64,000 nt of DNA from Micromonospora sp. KC723 (GCF_004348595.1 NZ_SMKD01000004.1:33696-97695); one strand, 5' to 3'; numbered from the stretch's first letter, positions 28,845 through 37,482 are shown. A program made the numbers and translations. Notes: a model not told the origin generated them from the letters alone.

Positions 28845-31817
28845 TCACCGGACTACCTCGCGCGCAACGGCGACGTGAGATCGGATCTTGACGAGGCCGG
28901 ATTGCACGCCGTCCACAGGCGCGGCCTCGACCGTCACGTCGCCGGTCACGACGAACCGGGCGGTCGCCACAGCGTCGGCGAGGCATTCGGCGAGGATCTG
29001 GTGCACCGGCCCGAGCCGGTGGCCGATCGCGACCAGGTCGGCCGGGCAGTACTCGATCGTGTATGCGTTGGGCGCGACTGACCGTCCGGAAGGCAACGTC
29101 GTGACCCGCGTGCACATGTGGTCCAGCAGAGCGGTGAACAGGTTGACCGGTGGGTTGGCCGGCGCCGTGTCGTCCTCCGCCGGGCCGGTGGCGGTCCCCA
29201 GCGCTTCCGCCAGCCGATCTGCGCAGCGGACCACGACAGCGAGCATGCTGTCCGGATCGGCCGTGGTCGGAGGCGAGTCGGCCGGTCGGGGCATACGGCG
29301 GGCCCGGTCGAGGCTACGGTAGGCCGCCCGGTACCGACCCAGCCGCGCCAGGCAGTGCGCCGCCTCGCCCAACGCACGCGCGGCCTCGGGGTATGCGCCC
29401 TCCGCGGCGAAGGTCACCCCGGCCTCCTGTAGCTCCCCGGCCGCCTCGTCGTCGCGATCCAGGTCGATGAGGGCAAGGCCGGCATTGGCACGGGCGTTGG
29501 CGGCGTTGTGCCGCTGGCCGACGGCCTCGGAGAGGTCAGCCGCCCGCCGGAGGTGGGGCAGCGCGGCCTCCGGGGCGCCACTTCGGCGTTCGGTCTCGCC
29601 AAGCGCCACCAGGCAGTTGGCCTCGCTGATGACATTGGGTTCGGCGCGGTGGATCTCCAGCGCCTGCCGCAGCCGTCGGCGGGCGCGGTCGAACGACCGC
29701 TCGCCGACGTCCAACCAGGACAGCTCGACGAGCGCGTGGCCCTCGCCGGTGCGGTCCCCCGCACGCCGGCAGCGCAGAAGGCACTGGGTCAGGTACGCGC
29801 GGGCCCGCAGTGCATCGCCCCGGACACGGGCGGTGGATCCCAACTCGAGCAGTGTGTTGCGCGCCTGCTGATCATCCCGCGCGGCATGGAAGCAGTCGAG
29901 TGCACGACGCAGCTGACGGTCGGCGGCCTGCTCCGCGCCCATATGCCGGTGCACGATGCCCAACTCCAACGCGGCGTCGCCCTCATCTGCGGGCGCGCCG
30001 CGGCGGTGCGCGGCGTCCGCGTCCTCGGCGAACAGATCCAGCAGCGAGGGCAGCACGGCTCGGCTGCGCAGCGCGTGCACGCTGTGCCGCCGCAGCTGCC
30101 GCAGGTACGCCCACCGACCGTGCCGCATCGCGTGCCGCCAGCACGCCTGCAGGTTGAGTTGCTCCTCGTCGACCCACCGGACCGCCGTCGCGACGTCCGC
30201 GAATTCCGGCGGACGGCAGGCGCGCGCCGGGGTCAGCCGTGGCACGCGCAGCATCGGGAACATCACGGCAGTCGCTCGGTTGGCGCCGATCAGATAGTGG
30301 TCCAGCATCCGCTGCAGCCGCCGCACCCGGTCCATCGGCGGGTCGCCGGCGGCCAGTCTGCCGGCGTACTCCCGCAGCAGGTCGTGCATGGCGTACCGAC
30401 CGGCGACGGGCTCCTCCAGCAGGCTGCGGTCGTACAGTTCGGTCAGGCGCTGCCGCGCGAGCCTGGGCGAGACGTCGGCCAGGGCGGCCGCCGCGGCGGC
30501 GGTCACATCCGGGCCAGGCCACAACGCCAGGTGGCGGAACAGCTCCCGCTCGGGCGGAGCCAGCGCCGCATACGACACGGCCAGCGCCGCCTCGACACTC
30601 GCGTCACCGCCGGGGTGCGCGGTCGCGGTGATCAGCTCGTCGAGCAGATCGGCGGCGGTGCAGGCGGGCCGCCCGCGCAGCCGGGCGGCGGCCAGCCGAA
30701 GCGCGAGGGGCAGCCGGGCGCAGCGCTCGACCACGCCGGCGACCGCGTCGCGGTCCAGCCGCCCCGGCTCGCCGCCGGCCAGGCCGGCGAACAAGTCGGC
30801 GGCGGCGCTGGCGGGCAGCGTGCCCAGCTCCACCTGCCGCGCCTCGCCGATGTCCAACGTGCGGCGCCGGCTGGTGATCAGCACCACGCTCTCCCCCGCA
30901 CCGGGCAGCAGCGGATGCACCTGGTTGGCATCGGCGACGTTGTCCAGCACGAGCACGCACCGGCGGGTTGCCAGCCGGGTCCGCCACTGCGCGGTTCGCT
31001 CGATCAGCGTCGTGCCGACCGGTGTGTCGGGCTCGGCGAGCGCGGGCAGCAGCGCGGCGAGTGCGACGGCCGGATCGATCGGCTCGGAGCCCGGGGTGAA
31101 CCCGGCCAGGTCGATCGCCAGCTGCGCGTCGGGAAACCGGTCGGCGAGCCGATAGGCCGCCTCCACGGCGAGCGCTGTCTTGCCCACGCCCGCCATGCCG
31201 CAGATGAGGAAGACGCCACCCTCGTCGCCGACGGAGGTGATCTCCGCCAGCTCCCGTTCCCGCCCGGTGAACAGCCGCAGCCGCCGCGGCAGGGTGTTCA
31301 CCACCGCCGGGACGGCCTCCGCGCGGGGCGGTGGTGTCCGCAGCGCGCGTAGCGCGGCGATGTCCTGCAGGATCGCCTCGGTGTGCAACGCCGCAGCCAG
31401 CCCGGCGAGGCTCTGCGCGGCGGCAGCCCGTTGCACGGCCGCGAGCACCGCGTCCGGCAGGGCGCGCAGCAGCCACGCGCCGTCGACGCCGATCTCGGCG
31501 ACGAAACTGCGGCCGGTACCCGTGATCCCGGCGTCGGTGAGGGGAACCAGCCGCGCGACAAGCGCCGCACGCAGCTGACCGCCGATCGGCCCCTCGCCCG
31601 GCCCGTCGTCCGGACCGCCGACCAGACACTCGGCGAGCGCCGCGGACAGCGCCTGCCGGGACGCAGGCGGCACCTGCTCGACCACGGTGTGGATGGCGGC
31701 CCGCACCGTCGGGCGCAACGCGCGCTGGAAGTCACCGCCGGCGAGGGAGGTGAGCCCGTGGGTCAGTCGGTCGCCCAGCGCCTGGACCAGCCAGCCGACC
31801 AACGCCTCCACCAGCAT
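28845..31817 (-). CDS. STAND NTPase: NB-ARC, TPR repeats and C-terminal DUF3662 (FhaA_N-like) domain
   Basis: This is a 990-residue multidomain signalling protein. Residues 1 to about 190 are helical and unlike SARP DNA-binding domains. The NB-ARC module follows: P-loop GMAGVGKTALAVEAAYRLAD (about 207), Walker B region RRCVLVLDNVADANQ, sensor VVLITSRRR, GLPL-like LPLALRLAAARLRG, and the MHD motif YAMHDLLREYAGRLA. Residues about 590-850 are TPR-like repeats. The last ~90 residues (VAPNAYTIEYCPADLVAIGH, then ILAECLADAVATARFVVTGD) match the DUF3662 domain normally found at the N-terminus of the FHA protein FhaA. That arrangement is unusual. The start is uncertain between ATG 31817 and GTG 31853. 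It is divergent, 76 bp apart, from a DUF4913-like gene and a GTPase gene, and I infer one functional locus. Confidence 0.85.
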   Translation of the reverse strand: MLVEALVGWLVQALGDRLTHGLTSLAGGDFQRALRPTVRAAIHTVVEQVPPASRQALSAALAECLVGGPDDGPGEGPIGGQLRAALVARLVPLTDAGITGTGRSFVAEIGVDGAWLLRALPDAVLAAVQRAAAAQSLAGLAAALHTEAILQDIAALRALRTPPPRAEAVPAVVNTLPRRLRLFTGRERELAEITSVGDEGGVFLICGMAGVGKTALAVEAAYRLADRFPDAQLAIDLAGFTPGSEPIDPAVALAALLPALAEPDTPVGTTLIERTAQWRTRLATRRCVLVLDNVADANQVHPLLPGAGESVVLITSRRRTLDIGEARQVELGTLPASAAADLFAGLAGGEPGRLDRDAVAGVVERCARLPLALRLAAARLRGRPACTAADLLDELITATAHPGGDASVEAALAVSYAALAPPERELFRHLALWPGPDVTAAAAAALADVSPRLARQRLTELYDRSLLEEPVAGRYAMHDLLREYAGRLAAGDPPMDRVRRLQRMLDHYLIGANRATAVMFPMLRVPRLTPARACRPPEFADVATAVRWVDEEQLNLQACWRHAMRHGRWAYLRQLRRHSVHALRSRAVLPSLLDLFAEDADAAHRRGAPADEGDAALELGIVHRHMGAEQAADRQLRRALDCFHAARDDQQARNTLLELGSTARVRGDALRARAYLTQCLLRCRRAGDRTGEGHALVELSWLDVGERSFDRARRRLRQALEIHRAEPNVISEANCLVALGETERRSGAPEAALPHLRRAADLSEAVGQRHNAANARANAGLALIDLDRDDEAAGELQEAGVTFAAEGAYPEAARALGEAAHCLARLGRYRAAYRSLDRARRMPRPADSPPTTADPDSMLAVVVRCADRLAEALGTATGPAEDDTAPANPPVNLFTALLDHMCTRVTTLPSGRSVAPNAYTIEYCPADLVAIGHRLGPVHQILAECLADAVATARFVVTGDVTVEAAPVDGVQSGLVKIRSHVAVAREVVR

Positions 31818-31893
31818 GTGAGTAGTCTTGCAAACACCCACCGCAACGTCCACGATCGGTGCACAGCGGCGACGGTACGAGATGGAGGGTTCG

Positions 31894-32550
31894 GTGGCTC
31901 AGACGTACCAGGTCGACGACCTCGCGGACGTTGTAAGGGCGCAGCAGGAGACGCTGGACGCGCTCACGCACTATGTGGAGGACCTGAAGGTTTCGCTGGA
32001 AGCCCGATGGGAGGCAGCCGTCCGGCAACAGCGGAAAACGGTTGACGGCCTGGAACGCGCTGTCGACGAGCTCCGCGAAGCCGTCGGAGCCTCTTCGCCC
32101 ACGCCCGTCACGGCCGGATCCGGGCCGGTCGCGGGCGGACCGACACCGGCTCCCGCCCCGACTGCCACGCTGGACCGGTGGGGCACCGACCCGGGCGACG
32201 GGCCGGTGGACTGGGTGGCGCTGGTCGCGTTCGTTGACGCCTTCGTCCAGCGGTACCAACTGTTCGAGCAGGTCCGGCCGTGCTGGGCGCGGCATGGCGA
32301 GGACGTCGACGAGCTGTCTGCGCTGTGGCGTGCCTGGCAGCTGGCCTACGGCCCGGACGTGGATCCGTCGATGCCGTCGTGGTGGCAGGACCTTGCCGAG
32401 CGGGTCCGCTTCCGGCTGGCCAGGGCGTACGCGACCTGCGGGGACGGGCACCGGGAGGCCGAGCGTCGGGACTGGATGACCGACCACCGGCCCGAGGGCC
32501 CGACTCCGGCGGCCGGCGACCCATTTCCGGCACCCGGCCAGGAGGCGTGA
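31894..32550 (+). CDS. Coiled-coil, DUF4913-like protein
   Basis: This 218-residue cytoplasmic protein starts at a GTG (31894) with GGAGGG 4 bp upstream; an ATG 12 bp earlier overlaps that site and is less likely. Residues 10-75 form a predicted coiled coil (DLADVVRAQQETLDALTHYV, then TVDGLERAVDELREAVGA). A Pro/Ala linker follows. Residues about 105-195 (LVAFVDAFVQRYQLFEQVRP, CWARHGEDVDELSALWRAWQ, SMPSWWQDLAERVRFRLARA) resemble DUF4913, an uncharacterised actinobacterial domain. It is followed after 5 bp by the GTPase gene, so the two are co-translated. It may link the GTPase to another partner; that is inference. Confidence 0.7.
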   Translation: MAQTYQVDDLADVVRAQQETLDALTHYVEDLKVSLEARWEAAVRQQRKTVDGLERAVDELREAVGASSPTPVTAGSGPVAGGPTPAPAPTATLDRWGTDPGDGPVDWVALVAFVDAFVQRYQLFEQVRPCWARHGEDVDELSALWRAWQLAYGPDVDPSMPSWWQDLAERVRFRLARAYATCGDGHREAERRDWMTDHRPEGPTPAAGDPFPAPGQEA

Positions 32551-32555
32551 CGACG

Positions 32556-33803
32556 ATGACGCCGGCAGGCGCGGACGGGGCTTTCGACCGGTTCATGGCG
32601 GCCGCCCTGCGGGCGTACGAGGAACAGCTGCGCGAGATCGGCCGGTTCAACCTCGCGGTGTTCGGGGACACCGGCGTCGGCAAGAGCACCCTGATCAACT
32701 CGGTCTTCGGAGTGGAGCTGGCGAAGGCCGGCCGCGGTGATTCGCAGACCGTGCGGTTGCAGCGGCACAGCCGGACGCCGGACGATCCGCTGACCATCTA
32801 CGACAACGCCGGGTTCGACACCGGAGACGGCTCGATCGACGACCTCGTCCGCCGGATCGACACGGTCGTGACCGGCCTGCGGCAGGGACCGCCGCAGGAC
32901 TGGATCCACGTCGTCTGGTACGTGCACAACGCGCTCACCAACCGGTTCACCAGCCACCACGCCGCTCTCCTACGCGCCGTGCACGACATGGGCCTGCCGG
33001 TGATGCTGGTGCTCACACACGTGCCCAGGTTGGGCGACGAGGTGAGCCCCGCCGTCGTGGAGCTGGCCGACCGGATCGCCGCACTCGACCTGCCGCTTGC
33101 CCCGGACGGACGGATCTTCCTGGTCAACTCGGTGGAGATGCCGCAGCTCGGCGGCGCCACCATTCCCAGACACGGACTGGACGACCTGCTGCGGGCCACC
33201 ATCGAACTTGTCCCCGACGCGGCGAACGCGATCCGCGCGGTCCAGCGATTACACCTCGCCGTGCAGCGCCGGGAGGCGGTCCGGTTGCTGCGCAGGTATC
33301 GGAGGATCGCGGCCGGGGCGGGCGCGGCGGCCGGGGCACCCGTCCCGGCCGTGGACCTGCTCGGGCTCGGTGCCACACTGGCCGCCATGATCGGCAAGAT
33401 CAGCGCCGTCTACGCAGTCCCGTTGAACAAGCAGCAGCTGACGAAGGTGGCCGCGGTAGCCGCTATAGGCGTGACCGGCGTGCACGGCGGCGCGCTTCAG
33501 GCGACCTCGGCGGTCGCGCGACAGGCCGGGAAGCGGATCGCCGCCCGGCAGGCGGGCAAGGAGGTCGCCAAGGCGGGCGCGCGACAGGTGGGGAGGTATC
33601 TGCCCGGCGTCAACGTCGCGATCGGCGCGGCGGGGGCCGTCAGCGCCGCCGGGCTCACCACTGCCGCAGCGCACGCCTGGATGCGGGTCTGCGAATATCT
33701 GCTGGCGCGGCCACGGCTGCTGCGAGCCGCGGACGACACCAGCCTGCTCGACCTGTTCCACCAGTTCTACCAGCTCCGCGGCAGCACCCCGCCCGCGGAA
33801 TGA
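32556..33803 (+). CDS. P-loop GTPase with C-terminal DUF697-like hydrophobic domain
   Basis: This is a 415-residue GTPase of the TRAFAC class, similar to ribosome-binding/dynamin-like small GTPases that carry DUF697. The G1 loop is GDTGVGKST at residues 37-45. G3 is TIYDNAGFDTGDG, an Asn-containing variant of DxxG. G4 is VLTHVPRLGD, where the usual NKxD or TKxD is replaced by THVP. Residues about 250-390 are Ala/Gly-rich amphipathic or hydrophobic helices (VDLLGLGATLAAMIGKISAV, then YLPGVNVAIGAAGAVSAAGL) resembling DUF697, suggesting membrane contact. The ATG at 32556 is preferred, with GGAGG 10 bp upstream. It sits directly behind the DUF4913-like gene and divergent from the STAND NTPase gene. 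Confidence 0.82.
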   Translation: MTPAGADGAFDRFMAAALRAYEEQLREIGRFNLAVFGDTGVGKSTLINSVFGVELAKAGRGDSQTVRLQRHSRTPDDPLTIYDNAGFDTGDGSIDDLVRRIDTVVTGLRQGPPQDWIHVVWYVHNALTNRFTSHHAALLRAVHDMGLPVMLVLTHVPRLGDEVSPAVVELADRIAALDLPLAPDGRIFLVNSVEMPQLGGATIPRHGLDDLLRATIELVPDAANAIRAVQRLHLAVQRREAVRLLRRYRRIAAGAGAAAGAPVPAVDLLGLGATLAAMIGKISAVYAVPLNKQQLTKVAAVAAIGVTGVHGGALQATSAVARQAGKRIAARQAGKEVAKAGARQVGRYLPGVNVAIGAAGAVSAAGLTTAAAHAWMRVCEYLLARPRLLRAADDTSLLDLFHQFYQLRGSTPPAE

Positions 33804-34063
33804 GCGGCCCCGCGCCGCCGAGTCTGTGGAGCGACCACGACCTCGTTGCCGGTGGTCAGGGCCGCGATCATGCCATCACCTCCTCACGTGGTCGGATTTC
33901 AGCCGAGTTCGTGGTGGCGGCCGCCGATATCGCCGACCGGACAACGACCACTACCCGACTCGTCGAACACCTCCATAGCCATGGCTGGCCGCTCCAGCCC
34001 GACCGCGGCGCCTATCGTGGCTCCCGCGAGACCGGCAGGATCCTGAACTCGGCGGTGGGATGT

Positions 34064-34792
34064 TCACCTGCGGTCCCGGAGCGGGAGGAACGCCATCAGG
34101 GCGTGGTCCGCCCACCGATGGACCACCGTCGCGTCGGCGAACCCGGTCCGGTGGGCCGCCTGGCGGTGCCATTCGGCCGGCGCGACGAACTCTGCGGAGC
34201 TGAGGCCGCTCAGCGCGACCGCCCGCGCGTTCAGCAGCGACCTCATCGCCGATTCCTCCGCCAAGGCGGTCCACCACGCGGTCCACGGGTCGGTCCCGCC
34301 GCTCTGCTGCCGCGTCGGGCCGGGCGCATCCGGCATGACGTCGCCGACAAGGAGCAGCCCCTCCGGGCGCAGCAACTGCTGGACCTCGGCGTACCAGTCA
34401 CGCACCCGGTCCTCAGGCAGATAGTGCACCGTCATCAGGGCCAGCACCAGGTCGTACGGGCCACCGGCCGGCGGGAGCCAGCGTGGAGAGCCGATGTCGG
34501 CACGCACCGTGCGCACCTGCGGCAGGGCGGTGTCGGCCAGGGCCAGCAGGGCCGGGTCGACGTCCAGCACGGTGACGTTGGCGTCGGGCCACCGCCGCAG
34601 CACCGCCTCGGCGGTGGTGCCCGGCCCGCCTCCCACGTCGAGCACCCGCTCGGGCGCGCGTCCGAGGAGCTGCTCGGCGGCGGCGAGACCTGCGGCGAGC
34701 AGGTCGTCTCGGCCGGGTTGGTAGTGGCGCATCATGGTTTCCCAGTCGCGCCGCCACCGGGCGACGTCGTCCGGGTTCAGCGTGTCCAGCAT
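34064..34792 (-). CDS. Class I SAM-dependent methyltransferase
   Basis: This is a 242-residue methyltransferase. Motif I is VLDVGGGPGTTAEAVLRRWP, the acidic end of beta2 is VTVLDVDPALLALA, and motif IV is YDLVLALMTVHYLPEDRVRD, followed by LLRPEGLLLVGDVMP. A C-terminal region of about 80 residues probably sets substrate choice, which is unknown. It is the third gene of the minus-strand set rpmF, CobW GTPase, methyltransferase; its ATG begins 2 bp after the CobW stop, so it should share the metal-responsive control proposed for that operon. It could modify a ribosomal or small-molecule target; the sequence does not tell. Confidence 0.88.
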   Translation of the reverse strand: MLDTLNPDDVARWRRDWETMMRHYQPGRDDLLAAGLAAAEQLLGRAPERVLDVGGGPGTTAEAVLRRWPDANVTVLDVDPALLALADTALPQVRTVRADIGSPRWLPPAGGPYDLVLALMTVHYLPEDRVRDWYAEVQQLLRPEGLLLVGDVMPDAPGPTRQQSGGTDPWTAWWTALAEESAMRSLLNARAVALSGLSSAEFVAPAEWHRQAAHRTGFADATVVHRWADHALMAFLPLRDRR

Positions 34793-34794
34793 GG

Positions 34795-36027
34795 CTAGAC
34801 CGGGGACGCTTCGGCCCGGTCATGGTCGTGCAGGTCGCCGAGGTCCCACGCGGGGAACGGGTCTGGCAGCGCCCGCCAGGCATCCTGCCCGGCGGTGATC
34901 TCCGTGTCGGTGAGCAGGCAGGTGGTCAGGGCCGCCCGCAGGCCGGTGGTGTTCAGGCCGACACCGATAAGGACCAGTTCCTGCTGCCGGTCACCGAAGA
35001 CGGGATGCCAGCGGGACTTCAGTTCGGCCCGCTCGTCGGGATCCTCCGGCCACTCCCCCGACACCACCACCGGCACGCCGACCGGGTCACACCGGCCGGA
35101 CGGGCCAGCCTGCGACCAGAGGGCCTGGACGTCCGGGCGGCTGGCCAGCCACAGGAAGCCCTTCGACCGTACGACGCCGTAGCCGTCCAGGCCGCCGGTG
35201 AGCAGGTCCCACAGCCGCCGGGGGTGGAACGGACGGTGGTCGCGGAAGACGATGCTGGAGATGCCGTACTCCTCGGTCTCCGGCACATGCTCGCCGTTGA
35301 GTTCGGCCACCCAACCGGGCGCGGTCTCCGCCCGCTCCAGGTCGAAGCGGCCGGTGTCGAGAATCTCCGCCGGCGGCACCCGCCCATGCACAGCACGGAC
35401 CTGACGGGCGACCGGGTTCAGGCGGGTCAGCAGGGCCTCGACCATTGCCAGGTCCTCTGCGCTGATCAGATCGGTCTTGTTGACCACAAGCACGTCGGCG
35501 AACTCGATCTGGTCCACCAGCAGATCGGCGATGCTCCGGTCGTCGCCCTCGTACGCGGCCAGCCCGCGGGCCTGCAGCGTCTCCCCCGCCGCGACGCGGG
35601 CCAGCAGACCCGCCGCGTCGACCACCGTGACGGTGGTGTCCAGCCGGGCCAGGTCGTCGAGGACCTGCCCGTCCTCCACGCCAAAGGCGAACGTGGCGGC
35701 GACCGGCATCGGTTCGGAGATGCCGCTGGACTCGATCAGCAGGTAGTCGAACCGGCTCAGCCGGGCCAGCCGGGCCACCTCGTCGAGCAGGTCGTCGCGC
35801 AGGGTGCAACAGATGCAGCCGTTGGTCAGCTCGACCAGCTGCTCCTCGGTCCGCGACAGCGCCCCGCCGTCACGGACCAGCGCGGCGTCGATGTTCACCT
35901 CGCTCATGTCGTTGACGATCACCGCCACCCGCAACCCGTCGCGGTTGGCCAGCACGTGGTTGAGCAGGCTCGTCTTGCCCGCGCCGAGAAACCCGGACAG
36001 CACCGTCACCGGCAACCGGGCGGTCAC
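34795..36027 (-). CDS. CobW/COG0523 family GTPase, putative zinc metallochaperone
   Basis: This is a 410-residue metal-handling GTPase of the G3E class. Walker A is [20 protein letters not shown], the metal-binding motif is [20 protein letters not shown] (CxCC), Walker B is [14 protein letters not shown], and the specificity motif is VVNKTDL. The C-terminal CobW_C domain runs from about residue 240 ([20 protein letters not shown]). COG0523 proteins next to ribosomal protein paralogues are typical of Zur regulons, where they deliver zinc during starvation. The GTG at 36027 overlaps the rpmF stop by 4 bp. A Fur/Zur-type box lies upstream of rpmF and probably governs all three genes. Confidence 0.92.
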   Translation of the reverse strand: MTARLPVTVLSGFLGAGKTSLLNHVLANRDGLRVAVIVNDMSEVNIDAALVRDGGALSRTEEQLVELTNGCICCTLRDDLLDEVARLARLSRFDYLLIESSGISEPMPVAATFAFGVEDGQVLDDLARLDTTVTVVDAAGLLARVAAGETLQARGLAAYEGDDRSIADLLVDQIEFADVLVVNKTDLISAEDLAMVEALLTRLNPVARQVRAVHGRVPPAEILDTGRFDLERAETAPGWVAELNGEHVPETEEYGISSIVFRDHRPFHPRRLWDLLTGGLDGYGVVRSKGFLWLASRPDVQALWSQAGPSGRCDPVGVPVVVSGEWPEDPDERAELKSRWHPVFGDRQQELVLIGVGLNTTGLRAALTTCLLTDTEITAGQDAWRALPDPFPAWDLGDLHDHDRAEASPV

Positions 36028-36200
36028 GGCTCCACCACCCGGCGGCCCTTGTACAGACCACAGTGGGCGCAGGCCCGGTGTGGGACCACCATCTCCTTAC
36101 GGGAGCACGGGCAGGGGGTTAGCCGCGGCACGCTCGCCTTCCACCGCGCCCGCCGGTGCCGTGTGTTCGACCGCGACATCTTCCGCTTCGGTACGGCCAC
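36024..36200 (-). CDS. rpmF: 50S ribosomal protein L32 (paralogue)
   Basis: This is a 58-residue L32 beginning [20 protein letters not shown], the universal L32 opening, from a GTG at 36200 with AAGGAG upstream. The C-terminal half keeps Cys residues ([13 protein letters not shown], then [13 protein letters not shown]), but the first pair is CxC rather than the usual CxxC, and the spacing to the next His is longer than in canonical zinc-ribbon L32. Because it heads an operon with a CobW GTPase behind a Fur/Zur-type box, it is probably an accessory L32 made in zinc shortage. It overlaps the CobW gene by 4 bp. Whether it binds zinc cannot be decided from sequence. Confidence 0.9.
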   Translation of the reverse strand: MAVPKRKMSRSNTRHRRARWKASVPRLTPCPCSRKEMVVPHRACAHCGLYKGRRVVEP

Positions 36201-36234
36201 GAGGTCTCCTTCGTCGAGGGGTCGACCACAGCTT

Positions 36235-36253
36235 AACGATACTGGTTTTCATT
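36235..36253 (-). promoter_or_regulatory. Fur/Zur-type operator box 1, upstream of rpmF operon
   Basis: On the minus strand this reads AATGAAAACCAGTATCGTT. It matches the box at 36451-36469 at 17 of 19 positions and faces rpmF, 34 bp before its start codon. The AT-rich AATGA-AACCA-TATCGTT pattern stands out in GC-rich DNA and resembles Zur/Fur sites (TGAAAATnATTTTCA-like). The regulator is inferred from the genes controlled. Confidence 0.7.
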
Positions 36254-36450
36254 TTCTGCGCTGCCCTCGCATCCGGATTCCGCCGTGAAGTCTCTGACAC
36301 CGCCGCCTGCCGAGGCTGCGGCCGTCCCACACGAGGGCGGTCCGTCGACCGCTCGGACACACCAGCCGACACGCCAGAGGCATAACCTTCCCGGATTCGC
36401 CCGCGGCATCCGTCTCATGCGGGGTCACGTCATCGGTCTTGCCCATAAGC

Positions 36451-36469
36451 AATGAGAACCATTATCGTT
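36451..36469 (+). promoter_or_regulatory. Fur/Zur-type operator box 2, upstream of the metal ABC operon
   Basis: AATGAGAACCATTATCGTT ends 32 bp before the GTG of the substrate-binding lipoprotein gene. It is the second copy of the box at 36235-36253, with 17 of 19 matches and in the opposite orientation. The pair puts both divergent operons under one repressor. Confidence 0.72.
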
Positions 36470-36501
36470 TCGCGATCCATCCGCTATCGGAAGTACAGGC
36501 C

Positions 36502-37482
36502 GTGACACGTCATCGCAACGCCCTCACCGCTCTCCTCGTCGCCGCAGCCGTCCTGACAGGCTGTGGCAGCTCCGACCCCGCTCCCGCCAGCACGCCGGAC
36601 GTCCCATCCGCACCGCCCGTCGAACCGGTCGCACACCGGCTCAGCGTCACCGACGTCCGGGGCACCACCGTCACGCTCAAGGCGAAGCCGGAGCGGATCG
36701 TGTGCCTCACGGGTTTGTGCGACGACGCCCTGGTCGAACTCGGCCTGACTCCGACGGCGACGACCACGCCCAAGCTCATCGGTCGCCCCGACTACCTCGG
36801 TGCCGCCGGCGCGGCGGTGCCGGCGCTGCCCGGCACCTTCGGCAACGAGGACGTCGCGTCGATCGCCGCCACGCGTGCCGACCTGGTCATCGGCCTCGCC
36901 GGCGTACACGACCAGCTGCGGCCCGCGATCGAGAAGTTCGCGCCGCTGTGGCTGGTCAGTGTCAAGACCTACGAGGACTCGGTGCGCTACCTGCGCGACA
37001 TCGCCACGCTCACCGACCGGGGCGCGCAGCAGGCGAGTGCCGAGCAGAAGTTCCGGGACCGGCTCGCCGCGGCCCGGGCCACAGCCGACCAGCGCGGCCT
37101 GCGGAAGACGACCGCGCTGGCGATGTACGGTGGCACGTCGATCGGCGTGAACACCTCCGACGACCTGCTCGGCCACCTGCTCGCCCAAGTCTTCGACTAC
37201 CCGTGGCCGAGCAAGGGCGGCGGCTTCGACACCGCCCAGGCGTACAGCGTGGAGGAGATCCTGACGCGCGACCCGGACATCGTGTTCATCCAGTCGTTCA
37301 CCTTCGGCCCGGACGCCAGGACGGTCACCGCGCAGTACGCCGAGAACCCGGTGTGGAAGCGGATCACCGCCGTCCGTGAGGGCCGCGCCCACGAGGTGCC
37401 CTCGGAGCTGTGGGCATCCGGCCGGGGCACCCGGGCGTTGGGGTTGATCCTCGATGAGGCGGTTGCCAAGGCCACGGCGTGA
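36502..37482 (+). CDS. FecB/BtuF-type substrate-binding lipoprotein
   Basis: This is a 326-residue extracytoplasmic binding protein. The start is a GTG at 36502 (VTRHRNALTALLVAAAVLTG, then C), giving a lipoprotein signal with lipobox LTGC. A short Ser/Pro spacer follows, then the periplasmic-binding fold from about residue 45 (VTDVRGTTVTLKAKPERIVC to VAKATA). The first strand carries an unusual Cys pair (VCLTGLCDDALVELG) where siderophore or cobalamin binders usually have SLxPSATE. The Cys could contribute to metal or metallophore binding. It is first in a six-gene operon in which each gene overlaps the next by 4 bp. A putative Zur box lies just upstream. Confidence 0.88.
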   Translation: MTRHRNALTALLVAAAVLTGCGSSDPAPASTPDVPSAPPVEPVAHRLSVTDVRGTTVTLKAKPERIVCLTGLCDDALVELGLTPTATTTPKLIGRPDYLGAAGAAVPALPGTFGNEDVASIAATRADLVIGLAGVHDQLRPAIEKFAPLWLVSVKTYEDSVRYLRDIATLTDRGAQQASAEQKFRDRLAAARATADQRGLRKTTALAMYGGTSIGVNTSDDLLGHLLAQVFDYPWPSKGGGFDTAQAYSVEEILTRDPDIVFIQSFTFGPDARTVTAQYAENPVWKRITAVREGRAHEVPSELWASGRGTRALGLILDEAVAKATA

